Assembly: GCF_020216525.1 (NCBI RefSeq)
Contig: NZ_JAIWOY010000001.1
Span: 1-64,000, forward strand
DNA: 64,000 nt
Reading direction: 5' to 3'
Source of the DNA: Nocardioides nematodiphilus
Lineage (GTDB): Bacteria > Actinomycetota > Actinomycetes > Propionibacteriales > Nocardioidaceae
Shown here: in pieces, positions 27,045 to 36,073 of the stretch
How the letters are laid out: each line of letters begins with the position of its first letter
Position numbering within the stretch: position 1 is the first letter of the stretch
Made by a program: the position numbers and the translations under genes
Notes under the pieces: model-generated
What the model was told of the DNA's origin: nothing
What the model saw: only the letters and a program-made list of their open reading frames with translations
Databases searched by the model: none

Positions 27045-27820
27045 CGCTGGGCCCCCTCGATCTTCTGCTGGAGGCGGTTCATGCCGCCGAGCCACGCGTC
27101 GGTGTTGGTCGCGCGAGCGGCGTAGTAGCCGCCCACCTCCGGGTGCGGCAGGACCAGGAAGCGGTCGTCGCCGAGCGCCTCCCAGGTCAGCTCCGCCACG
27201 GCCTCCGGCTCGATCGCGCTGTCGCGCGACAGCAGCGCCTCGAGGTCGCCGGATCGGGCGAGCATGTCGGTCCGTACGCCCTGGGGGCAGATCGCCTGCA
27301 CCACGATCCCGCGGTGGCGGTAGGTGATCGAGAGCCACTCGGCGAAGGCGAGCGCGCCGTGCTTGCTCACCGAGTAGGCCGGGGCGCCGATCATCGTCAG
27401 CAGGCCGGCGGCCGAGGCGGTCACGACGAAGCGGCCCGAGCCGCGCTCGATCCACTCCGGCACCAGCAGCCGGGCGGCGCGTACGTGAGCCATCACGTTG
27501 AGCTCGTGGGTGTCCGACCAGTCCTGCTCGCTCATCCCCAGGCCCCGCCCGCGGTCGATGCCGGCGTTGCCGAACCATGCGTCGATGCCGCCGAGCTCGT
27601 CGCGGGCGACCTCGATGAGCGCCTCGATCCCGGCCTCGGTGGCGACGTTCGCCGGGACGGCATGGGCGCCGATCTCGTGCGCGACCTCGGCCAGCTCGGC
27701 GCCGTCGCGGTCGTTGATCACGACCTGGCAGCCGCCCTCGACCAGCCGTACGGCGAGCGCGCGACCGATCCCACGGGCAGCACCCGTGACGACGACCCTG
27801 GACCCGGGGGCCAGGCTCAT
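27041..27820 (-). CDS. Short-chain dehydrogenase/reductase 1
   Basis: A 259-residue classical SDR. The cofactor motif TGAARGIG is at 12-19, NAG at about 87-89, the catalytic Ser in VTASAAG and Tyr/Lys in YSVSK. Asp after the second strand (INDRDG) points to NAD(H). The C-terminus is extended with VLPHPEVGGYYAARA, seen in many actinobacterial catabolic SDRs. It is co-translated with the second SDR (1-nt overlap TGATG) and the oxidoreductase. Confidence 0.88.
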   Translation of the reverse strand: MSLAPGSRVVVTGAARGIGRALAVRLVEGGCQVVINDRDGAELAEVAHEIGAHAVPANVATEAGIEALIEVARDELGGIDAWFGNAGIDRGRGLGMSEQDWSDTHELNVMAHVRAARLLVPEWIERGSGRFVVTASAAGLLTMIGAPAYSVSKHGALAFAEWLSITYRHRGIVVQAICPQGVRTDMLARSGDLEALLSRDSAIEPEAVAELTWEALGDDRFLVLPHPEVGGYYAARATNTDAWLGGMNRLQQKIEGAQR

Positions 27821-28578
27821 CAGATCGCGCCGGAGGCGACGGTGACGCCGCCGTCGACGGTCACCAGCTGGCCGGTCATCCAGCCGGCGTCGGCCGAGAG
27901 CAGGAAGGACACCACGCTCGCGATGTCCTCCGGGACGCCGAGCCGCTTGAGCGGGTAGGGCGCCGAGACCTCCTCCTCGCGGCCTTCGTAGAGCAGCTTC
28001 GCGAAGTCGGTCTTCACCACGGCCGGCAGCACGGCGTTGATCCGGATGTTCGGACCGAGCTCGACGGCGAGCTCCTGGGTGATGTAGTTGAGCATCGCCT
28101 TGCTGGCGCCGTAGAGCGCGATCAGCGGCGTGGGGCCGAGACCGGCGACCGAGGAGACGTTGACGATCGCGCCACCGTGCTCCTTCATCCAGGCGCGGCG
28201 GACCTGCTGGACCAGGGTGACCCCGGCGAAGCAGTTGACGTCGATGGTCTTGCGGGCCGACTCGAGGTCCATCCGGAGCAGGCCACCGGCGACCGGGTTG
28301 ATGCCGGCGTTGTTGACAAGCAGGTCGGCGCTGCCGAAGGACTCGATCGCGCGGGCGACGACCTCGACCTGGTGGTCGGTGTCGTCCACGCGGCCGGCGA
28401 TGCCGAGCGCGTGCTCGGGTCCGCCGAGTGCGGCCACGGCCTCGTCGAGGGTGTCCTGTTTGCGGGCGGTGATCACCACCCGCGCGCCGTCGGCCACCAG
28501 CCGCTGCGCGATCCCGAACCCGATCCCCCGGCTCGCCCCGGTGACGATCGCCGTCCTGCCCTCGAACCGTGCGGCCAC
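27820..28578 (-). CDS. Short-chain dehydrogenase/reductase 2
   Basis: A 252-residue classical SDR of the FabG/3-hydroxyacyl type: TGASRGIG (13-20), NNAGIN, SVAG, catalytic YGASK and the C-terminal GQLVTVDGG. Arg following the second strand (ARKQD) suggests NADP(H). It is the first gene of the operon and faces the tetR gene across a palindromic operator. It may act on a 3-hydroxyacyl or keto intermediate. Confidence 0.88.
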   Translation of the reverse strand: MAARFEGRTAIVTGASRGIGFGIAQRLVADGARVVITARKQDTLDEAVAALGGPEHALGIAGRVDDTDHQVEVVARAIESFGSADLLVNNAGINPVAGGLLRMDLESARKTIDVNCFAGVTLVQQVRRAWMKEHGGAIVNVSSVAGLGPTPLIALYGASKAMLNYITQELAVELGPNIRINAVLPAVVKTDFAKLLYEGREEEVSAPYPLKRLGVPEDIASVVSFLLSADAGWMTGQLVTVDGGVTVASGAI

Positions 28579-28607
28579 GCGGCCCTCCTTCGTGGATGGT
28601 CATCTGA

Positions 28608-28623
28608 CTAAGCGCTCGCTTAG
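28608..28623. promoter_or_regulatory. TetR operator CTAAGCG-CT-CGCTTAG
   Basis: A perfect palindrome with 7-bp arms and a 2-bp centre lies 29 nt upstream of the operon's first start and 76 nt before tetR. Spacing, symmetry and position are typical of a TetR dimer site controlling both directions. Confidence 0.75.
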
Positions 28624-28699
28624 GATAGCCACGATGCCCCACCACAAGGCGCGGGGTCAACACCCAGATGCACCCCGGCCGACGGGGTCAGGAGGACCG

Positions 28700-29302
28700 A
28701 TGAGCGCGTTGCCGGAGAGCGCCGGACGGGGCGATGCCACCCGCGCCCGCCTGCTCGACGCGGCGGTCGAGGCGTTCGGCGCGAAGGGCTTCCACGGCAC
28801 GACGACACGCGACATCGCCAGCGCCGCCGGGATGAGTCCGGCGGCCGTCTACGTGCACCACCGCTCCAAGGAGGAGCTCCTGCACGTCATCTCCCGCGAC
28901 GGGCACCAGACCACCCTCGACCTGGTCCGCGCGGCAGCCGGCATCGCGGGGTCGCCGAGCGAGCGGCTGGCCGCGATCGCGCGCGACTTCGGGCGCCACC
29001 ACGCGGAGGGGCATACGTGGGCGCGGATCGTGAACTACGAGCTCGAGGCGCTCTCCCCGCCGCACCGCGAGGAGATCCGCGGGCTGCGGATCGCCATCGA
29101 GGAGGAGGTGCGCGGTGTCATCGAGGCCGGCGTGGCCACCGGCGAGTTCGACGTGGCCGATGTCGGCATGGCGACGACCGCCGTGCTCTCGCTCGGCATC
29201 GACATCGCCCGCTGGTACCGCGACGACGGCCGGTGGACGCCCGACGACGTCGGCGTCCACATGGCGGCGCTGGCGCTCCGCCTCGTCGGCGCCGGCCGCT
29301 AG
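28700..29302 (+). CDS. TetR-family repressor
   Basis: A 200-residue TetR regulator. Helix-turn-helix TTRDIASAAGMSPAAVYVHH spans about residues 34-53, and the C-terminal ligand domain (60-200) resembles KstR2/fatty-acid-type regulators. AGGAGG lies 4 nt before the ATG, which fixes the start although the frame is open far upstream. It probably represses the divergent SDR-to-ACAD operon until an acyl-CoA binds. Its TAG stop overlaps the stop of guaB3 on the other strand. Confidence 0.9.
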   Translation: MSALPESAGRGDATRARLLDAAVEAFGAKGFHGTTTRDIASAAGMSPAAVYVHHRSKEELLHVISRDGHQTTLDLVRAAAGIAGSPSERLAAIARDFGRHHAEGHTWARIVNYELEALSPPHREEIRGLRIAIEEEVRGVIEAGVATGEFDVADVGMATTAVLSLGIDIARWYRDDGRWTPDDVGVHMAALALRLVGAGR

Positions 29303-30405
29303 GCCAGGACGACCTCGACGCGCTGGAACTCCTTGACGTCGGTGTAGCCGGTGGTCGCCATCGAGCGCTTGAGGGCGCCGATGAGGTTCATCGTGCCGTC
29401 GGCGACGTGCGAGGGACCCATCAGGATCTCCTCGAGGCTCCCGACGGTCTCGAACTCGACGCGCGCACCGCGCGGCAGGTCCTGGTGGTGCGCCTCGGCA
29501 CCCCAGTGGAAGCCACGGCCCGGCGCGTCGGAGGCGCGGGCGAACGGCGAGCCGACCATGACGGCGTCCGCGCCGCAGGCGATCGCCTTGGCGATGTCGC
29601 CGGAGCGGCCGATGGAGCCGTCGGCGATGACGTGGACGTAGCGGCCGCCCGACTCGTCGAGGTAGTCGCGGCGGGCAGCGGCGACGTCGGCGACGGCCGA
29701 GGCCATCGGGACGGAGATGCCGAGGACCGTACGGGTGGTGTGGGCGGCGCCGCCCCCGAAGCCGACGAGCACGCCGGCCGCACCGGTGCGCATCAGGTGG
29801 AGCGCGGCCTGGTGGGTGGCACAGCCGCCGACGATCACCGGGACGTCGAGCTCGTAGATGAACTCCTTGAGGTTGAGCGGCTCGGCGTGGCCGCTCACGT
29901 GCTCGGCGGAGACGGTGGTGCCACGGATGACGAAGAGGTCGACGCCGGCGTCGGTGACGGTCTTCGCGAACTCCTTGGTCCGCTGCGGGCTCAGCGAGCC
30001 GGCGACGGTGACGCCGCTGGCGCGGACCTCGCGCAGGCGCTCGGTGATGAGCTCGGCCTTGATCGGCTCGGTATAGATCTCCTGCAGGCGACGCGTCGCG
30101 TCGGCCCCACGCAGGTGGGCGACCTCCTCGAGCAGCGGCTCGGGGTTCTCGTACCGCGTCCAGATGCCCTCGAGGTTGAGCACGCCCAGGCCGCCGAGCT
30201 GGCCCATCCTGATCGCGGTCGCCGGCGACATCACCGAGTCCATCGGCGCGGCCAGGACGGGGATGTCGAAGCGGTAGGCGTCGATCTGCCAGTCCGTGCT
30301 GACCTCTTCGGGGTCACGCGTGCGGCGGCTCGGCACGATCGCCACGTCGTCGAAGGAGTAGGCCCGGCGGGCGCGCTTCGCGCGGCCGATCTCAATCTCG
30401 GTCAC
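29299..30405 (-). CDS. guaB3: GuaB3, IMP dehydrogenase-related protein
   Basis: A 368-residue TIM-barrel protein of the GuaB3 family, next to guaB as in mycobacteria. It lacks CBS domains. In the loop where IMPDH has its catalytic Cys (SICTTR in the neighbouring GuaB) this protein reads AAHTTR, so the nucleophile is replaced by His222. Cys is also missing in the mycobacterial GuaB3 sequence as I remember it, so this is a family trait. A role in purine interconversion or redox is suggested, but not normal IMP oxidation. Its stop is shared (CTAG) with tetR. Confidence 0.9.
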   Translation of the reverse strand: MTEIEIGRAKRARRAYSFDDVAIVPSRRTRDPEEVSTDWQIDAYRFDIPVLAAPMDSVMSPATAIRMGQLGGLGVLNLEGIWTRYENPEPLLEEVAHLRGADATRRLQEIYTEPIKAELITERLREVRASGVTVAGSLSPQRTKEFAKTVTDAGVDLFVIRGTTVSAEHVSGHAEPLNLKEFIYELDVPVIVGGCATHQAALHLMRTGAAGVLVGFGGGAAHTTRTVLGISVPMASAVADVAAARRDYLDESGGRYVHVIADGSIGRSGDIAKAIACGADAVMVGSPFARASDAPGRGFHWGAEAHHQDLPRGARVEFETVGSLEEILMGPSHVADGTMNLIGALKRSMATTGYTDVKEFQRVEVVLA

Positions 30406-30452
30406 CGGGGCAGTCTAATGAGCCGGTACGGCTCACGCCCCATCACCGACTT

Positions 30453-30740
30453 TCAGCCGCGCGCGAGAAGGGCGAGACCGTCGGCCGTGGCCGAGCCCGG
30501 CGCCGCGGTGTAGAGCACCATCCGCTGGCTGCTGTCGGCGATCAGCAACGCCTCGTAGGAGAGGTCCAGCCGTCGGACGACCGGATGGGCGAAGCTCTTG
30601 AGTCCGTAGCCGCAGTCGAACACCGGGTGCTCGGTCCCAAGCGTTGCGAACCAGCTGCTGCGCTGGGCGAGCTCGCCGACCAACAGGCTCAGCTTCCGGT
30701 CGTCGGGGAAGAGACCGTCGCCCTGCCCAGCGTCGGAGCG
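30453..30740 (-). pseudogene. Remnant of MmyB-like XRE regulator
   Basis: About 95 codons encode the C-terminal part of an MmyB-like ligand-binding domain: DDRKLSLLVGELAQRSSWF, KSFAHPVVRRLDLSYEALLI and SQRMVLYTAAPGSATADGL. The N-terminal helix-turn-helix and about two thirds of the usual 270-290 residues are missing. Upstream codons in frame (to 30881) are not protein-like and cross the guaB terminator. It is a decayed gene within a 514-nt gap. Confidence 0.75.
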
Positions 30741-30794
30741 GGCCTCGGTTTCGGCGGCGGGCCCGTACGCGCTGACACCACCCGAAATCGAAGA

Positions 30795-30825
30795 CACGCA
30801 CCGGACCAACGTGGTCCGGTGCGTG
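30795..30825 (-). terminator. Terminator downstream of guaB
   Basis: Perfect 14-bp arms (30795-30808, 30812-30825) and a 3-nt loop lie 95 nt beyond the guaB stop. Because of it guaB3 is probably transcribed separately from guaB. Confidence 0.75.
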
Positions 30826-30919
30826 CGATCGCAAGGCGGAGGAGCGAAGGCGGCCTCGAGCGAAGCGGGCCGTCGAGCCACGACGACGCAGCGAGCGTGC
30901 GTGCCGGGCCGCGTTGGGG

Positions 30920-32428
<1,509 letters not shown>

Positions 32429-32467
32429 CTACGGGCGCAGCCCATCACGCAGCGAAACGACGAGAAT

Positions 32468-32492
32468 GCAACCTGCCGCACATGAAATGCGT
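32468..32492 (+). promoter_or_regulatory. ECF-type promoter upstream of sigma gene
   Basis: GCAACC (32468-32473), a 16-nt spacer and CGT (32490-32492) match the AAC / CGT plan of ECF sigma promoters. It lies 48 nt before the sigma factor ATG, so autoregulation is plausible. Confidence 0.4.
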
Positions 32493-32540
32493 GTGATGGG
32501 CATGAAGCAGCATGTGGAGCTCGAGTCGCGGGAGGTGAGC

Positions 32541-33083
32541 ATGCGCCGACCCCGGACGGACACGGCGGCCGCCGACTTCACGGCCTGGGTCGCGGCGCGC
32601 CACCCCGCCCTGCATCGCACCGCGTACCTCCTGTGCGCAGGCGATGCGCACAGCGCCGACGACCTCACCCAGCAGACCCTCGCGAAGCTCTACCTCGCCT
32701 GGGGCCGGATCCAGGACCGCACGCAGATCGACGCGTACGCCCGCCGGATCATGGTCAACGAGCACCGCTCGACCTGGCGGCGCGCGTGGAAGCGGCGGGA
32801 GGTGGTCTCCGAGCAGCTCCCCGAGCGGCCGGTCCCCGGGCGGGAGTACGACGGCCAGGGCGATGCGGTCTGGCGGCTGGTCCAGACGCTGCCACCGAAA
32901 CAGCGCGCCGTGGTCGTGCTGCGCTACTACGACGACCTGAGCGAGGCCGAGATCGCCGCCGCGCTCGGCATCTCGCCGGGCACGGTGAAGTCCCAGGCCT
33001 CCCGGGCGCTGGCCACCTTGCGCCAGCGCGTCCCCGACCATCCCCAGATCGACACTCCTGACGACAGGAGGGAGGCACGATGA
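32541..33083 (+). CDS. ECF sigma factor, SigE family
   Basis: A 180-residue ECF sigma factor. Region 2 (about 14-80) has ADDLTQQTLAKLYLAWGRI, and region 4 (110-165) has LPPKQRAVVVLRYYDDLSEAEIA and the helix-turn-helix ALGISPGTVKSQASRAL. It resembles the actinobacterial SigE-family group. GGGAGGT sits 4-5 nt before this ATG, which selects it over upstream in-frame ATGs. The next gene starts inside its stop codon (ATGA), so the two form a sigma/regulator pair. Confidence 0.92.
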   Translation: MRRPRTDTAAADFTAWVAARHPALHRTAYLLCAGDAHSADDLTQQTLAKLYLAWGRIQDRTQIDAYARRIMVNEHRSTWRRAWKRREVVSEQLPERPVPGREYDGQGDAVWRLVQTLPPKQRAVVVLRYYDDLSEAEIAAALGISPGTVKSQASRALATLRQRVPDHPQIDTPDDRREAR

Positions 33084-34300
33084 ACGACCGTCTCGAGGAC
33101 CAGCTGCGCTCCTCGCTCAACCGCACCGCCGACGCCCGCCCGGCCTCGGCCCCCGACCTGGGCGACGTCTTCGGCCGTGCCCGCACGATCCGGCGCCGCC
33201 GGACGGGACTCGTGGCCGGCGTGGCCGCCGCCGCCGTGCTGGCTGTGGTCGTCCCGACCGCGGTCATCATGAGCAGCGACGACAGCGGCCAGCACGGGAT
33301 CGCGCCATCCACCTCGACGCCCGACCCGTCGCAGGTCTCGACCCCGACCTCGGAGCCCAGCGCCACGGCCGCCACCGATGCGCCGACGGGTCTGGGCATC
33401 GGCGGTGTGTCCATCGGCGAGCACACCGCGTGGAGCTATCTCGACCCGCAGCAGCATCTGCACGCGGGCGGCGCCTCCATCCCGGCCGGGCTGCTCAAGC
33501 ATGACGGGGCACCCCTGCAGGGCTTCACGCCCTACCACGGCGGCTGGATCACGACGTACGACCTCGCGACGGTGGTCTCCGACAACACCGGCAAGATCCT
33601 CCAGCAGGGCAAGGGCGGCAGTCTCGCGGTCTCCTCCGACGGCACCCGCGCGGCCTGGCAGATCGGCAACACGGTCACTGCCGGCATCGCCAGCGGGATG
33701 AGCGACGCCGAGTCGACCTGGCACCTGAAGCAGGATGAGACCCTGCAGGGCTTCCTCGGCGACGGCCCCGTGGTGAGCGCCGGCAACGGCTCCTTCACCG
33801 TGCTGGGCCCGCAGGGCAGGCGCACGACTATCGCCTCCGAGGTGCTGACGACGACGGCGTCGGACGCGGCGGACCTCGTCGGCGGCGTCCTCGGCAGCCC
33901 GGCGACCACGTACGAGGGGGCGGTCGCCGACGGCACCACGGGGCAGACCCTGTGGCACAACGAGTGGCGGCCGATGGCGTTCAGCCCCGACGGGAGGTAC
34001 GTGGCCGCGGTGCCGGTCGGCGACAACGGCGACCCGTCCGCGTACGCCATCCTGGACGCCCGCAGCGGCGCGGTCATCGCGCAGACCCCTGACTCGATCG
34101 CCAACAAGGTCTACCTCGGCTGGCAGGTCGTCTGGGAGAGCGACGACTCGATCCTGTTCCAGGGCTTCGAGGCCGGCGGCGAGCGCCGCGCCGCCCTGCT
34201 TCGCCTCACCACCGACGGCCTGTTCAACCAGGCCAGCGAGCCGCTGAAGCCCGTGACCACCGACCAGGGCGAGGTCAGCTTCGTCCTGATGACCCCCTGA
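33080..34300 (+). CDS. Membrane-anchored partner of ECF sigma factor
   Basis: A 406-residue single-pass membrane protein. A short cytoplasmic N-terminus (about 42 residues, ending in RRRR) precedes a helix at 43-64, a Ser/Thr/Pro-rich linker (70-105) and an external domain with WD/TolB-like repeats (SLAVSSDGTRAAW, PMAFSPDGRYVAAV). No zinc anti-sigma motif is present. The coupling and topology suggest an anti-sigma or sensor role, but binding to the sigma factor is inference. Confidence 0.75.
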   Translation: MNDRLEDQLRSSLNRTADARPASAPDLGDVFGRARTIRRRRTGLVAGVAAAAVLAVVVPTAVIMSSDDSGQHGIAPSTSTPDPSQVSTPTSEPSATAATDAPTGLGIGGVSIGEHTAWSYLDPQQHLHAGGASIPAGLLKHDGAPLQGFTPYHGGWITTYDLATVVSDNTGKILQQGKGGSLAVSSDGTRAAWQIGNTVTAGIASGMSDAESTWHLKQDETLQGFLGDGPVVSAGNGSFTVLGPQGRRTTIASEVLTTTASDAADLVGGVLGSPATTYEGAVADGTTGQTLWHNEWRPMAFSPDGRYVAAVPVGDNGDPSAYAILDARSGAVIAQTPDSIANKVYLGWQVVWESDDSILFQGFEAGGERRAALLRLTTDGLFNQASEPLKPVTTDQGEVSFVLMTP

Positions 34301-34302
34301 GG

Positions 34303-34387
34303 TCGAGAGGTCACTTCCTGCGGGTTGAGAGGTCACTTCTCGGGCATCGAGAAGTGACCTCTCGAGCCACAAGAAGTGACCTCTCGA
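34303..34387. repeat. Four-copy GAGAGGTCACTTCT element
   Basis: Two direct copies of TCGAGAGGTCACTTC(C/T) (from 34303 and 34325) are followed by two inverted copies (34348-34365, 34371-34387). The inner pair makes a perfect 16-bp stem with a 5-nt loop, and the outer pair can form a second 15-bp stem. It fills the gap between two convergent genes. Related copies lie at 45701-45738. Confidence 0.85.
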
Positions 34388-34391
34388 CGGA

Positions 34392-35075
34392 TCAGGCCAG
34401 GGCGTCGACGAGGAGCTTGCCGACGCTCTCGCTGGACTGCGGGTTCTGGCCGCTGATCAGGTTGCCGTCGACGACGACGTGGTCGCCCCACGCGTCGCCG
34501 ACCTCGACGTCGCCGCCGCGCTCCCGCAGCGAGCTCTCGAGCAGGAACGGCGCCTTGTCGGCGAGGCCGCCCTGGCGCTCCTCCTCGTCCGAGAAGGCGG
34601 TGAAGCGGCGACCGGCGAAAGCCCAGGTGCCGTCGGCGCGGTCGGCCGACAGCAGCGCAGCGGCACCGTGGCACACGACCGCGAGGGGCAGACCCGCGTC
34701 GAGCGCGCTGATGAGCACCTTGCCGGAGGCCGGGTCGGTGGCGAGGTCCTGCATCGGGCCGTGGCCGCCCGGGTAGTAGACGGCGCCGAAGGCGGTCGCG
34801 TCGACGCCGGCCAGATCGATCGGGTGGGTCAGCGCGTCGATCGCGGCCAGCTCGGGGCGGACGTCGACGCCGCCGGTGTAGTCGGGTGCCAGGCTCGCCT
34901 CGTCGACGACCGGGACGACAGCGCCCGGGGTCGCGACGACGACGTCGTGGCCGGCGGCGACCAGCGCGCGGTACGGCGCCAGCACCTCCTCGGCCCAGTA
35001 GCCGGTGGCGTGCTCGGTGCCGTCGTTGAGCGTCCAGGTGCGGGCGCCGGTGATCGCGAAGAGAACGGTGGACAT
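34392..35075 (-). CDS. DJ-1/PfpI-family protein
   Basis: A 227-residue class I glutamine-amidotransferase-fold protein of the DJ-1/PfpI/Hsp31 group. The nucleophile elbow is VVCHGAAAL with C135 and H136, and the N-terminal GYWAEE holds the partner Glu. Relatives act as glyoxalase III, deglycase-like or chaperone proteins under carbonyl stress. GGAGGA lies 5 nt before the ATG. It is divergent from a LysR gene, which probably controls it. Confidence 0.88.
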   Translation of the reverse strand: MSTVLFAITGARTWTLNDGTEHATGYWAEEVLAPYRALVAAGHDVVVATPGAVVPVVDEASLAPDYTGGVDVRPELAAIDALTHPIDLAGVDATAFGAVYYPGGHGPMQDLATDPASGKVLISALDAGLPLAVVCHGAAALLSADRADGTWAFAGRRFTAFSDEEERQGGLADKAPFLLESSLRERGGDVEVGDAWGDHVVVDGNLISGQNPQSSESVGKLLVDALA

Positions 35076-35157
35076 CTGCTTCCTCCAACTGTGTCTGTGG
35101 TGCGGTACGTGGTGCTCAACGGCGCAACAGCGCCGCCTACTCCGATACCTTGTCGAT

Positions 35158-36066
35158 ATGAGCGATAGGAGAACCGATGGGTTGGACGACCTGACCCGCT
35201 GGCGTACCTTCCTTGCCGTCCACCAGTCGCGCTCCATCTCCGGGGCCGCCAGGGCCCTGGGTCTCGCCCAGCCCTCGGCCAGTGCCCAGATCAGCGCCCT
35301 GGAAGCCGCTCTCGGTCAGCCGCTCTTCGAGCGGCACGCCCGCGGGGTGGTCCCCACGGCGTACGCCGATGAGCTCGCCGGCCGCCTGGCCGCTCCCTTC
35401 GCCGCCGTCGGCTCGGCGCTGGTCGACACCCTCGGCCCGGTGCTCGGCGGCGCCGCGCACCCGCTGCTGCGCCTGGGCGGTCCGGCCGAGCTCCTCGCCG
35501 AGGTCGCCGCCCCGGCGCTCGCTCCCCTGGTCCGCGACGGCGTGCAGCTGCAGATCACGCCCGGATTGACCGACGACCTCCTCGACGCCTTGCGCGACGG
35601 CCGGCTCGACCTGGTGATCGCCACCTCGCGCCCGAAGGGGCGGAGCCTGCGCGCGGAGCCGCTCGCGGACGAGGAGCTGGTCCTGGTCGGCCCGGCGGGC
35701 GGCTCGCTCACCGAGGTGCGGTCGCCGGCGGACCTCGCCGGCACGGCTCTGATCGCGTACGCGGCCGACGTGCCCCTGCTGCGCCGCTTCTGGCGGCACG
35801 CGTTCGCGGTCCGCCTCGAGGTCGCCCCGTCGCTGACGGTCCCCGACCTGCGGGCCGTGCGCGCCGCGGTCGTGGCCGGCGCGGGCGTCTCGGTCCTCCC
35901 CCGCTACCTGGCGCAGCGCGACCTCGTCGAGGGGCGGCTGCTCGACCTGCACCCGAGCGACGACCCGCCGATCAGCACGACCTATCTGGTGACGCGTGGC
36001 GACCCGCCCGCGGCCACCCGGTGCGCCGCCGCGGCCCTGCGCGCCGCGACCCGTACGTGGGGCTGA
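35158..36066 (+). CDS. LysR-family regulator
   Basis: A 302-residue LysR protein. The wHTH covers about 10-70 (SRSISGAARALGLAQPSASAQ) and the effector domain follows (LLRLGGPAELLAEVAAPALAPL and GRLDLVIATS). CGATA recurs at 35143, 35154 and 35163, around the start, in near-helical spacing and may be part of its operator. Divergence from the DJ-1 gene, as is often seen for LysR-PfpI pairs, suggests an electrophile or oxidative effector. Confidence 0.88.
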   Translation: MSDRRTDGLDDLTRWRTFLAVHQSRSISGAARALGLAQPSASAQISALEAALGQPLFERHARGVVPTAYADELAGRLAAPFAAVGSALVDTLGPVLGGAAHPLLRLGGPAELLAEVAAPALAPLVRDGVQLQITPGLTDDLLDALRDGRLDLVIATSRPKGRSLRAEPLADEELVLVGPAGGSLTEVRSPADLAGTALIAYAADVPLLRRFWRHAFAVRLEVAPSLTVPDLRAVRAAVVAGAGVSVLPRYLAQRDLVEGRLLDLHPSDDPPISTTYLVTRGDPPAATRCAAAALRAATRTWG

Positions 36067-36073
36067 GCCGGAC

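Larger units (their letters stand above)
30406..30919. other. 514-nt gap between guaB3 and guaB
   Basis: It holds the regulator remnant (30453-30740), the guaB terminator (30795-30825), and a GAGCGAAGC-rich low-complexity tract (about 30832-30905) like those at 5406-5475 and 7180-7215. No intact gene is supported. Confidence 0.7.
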
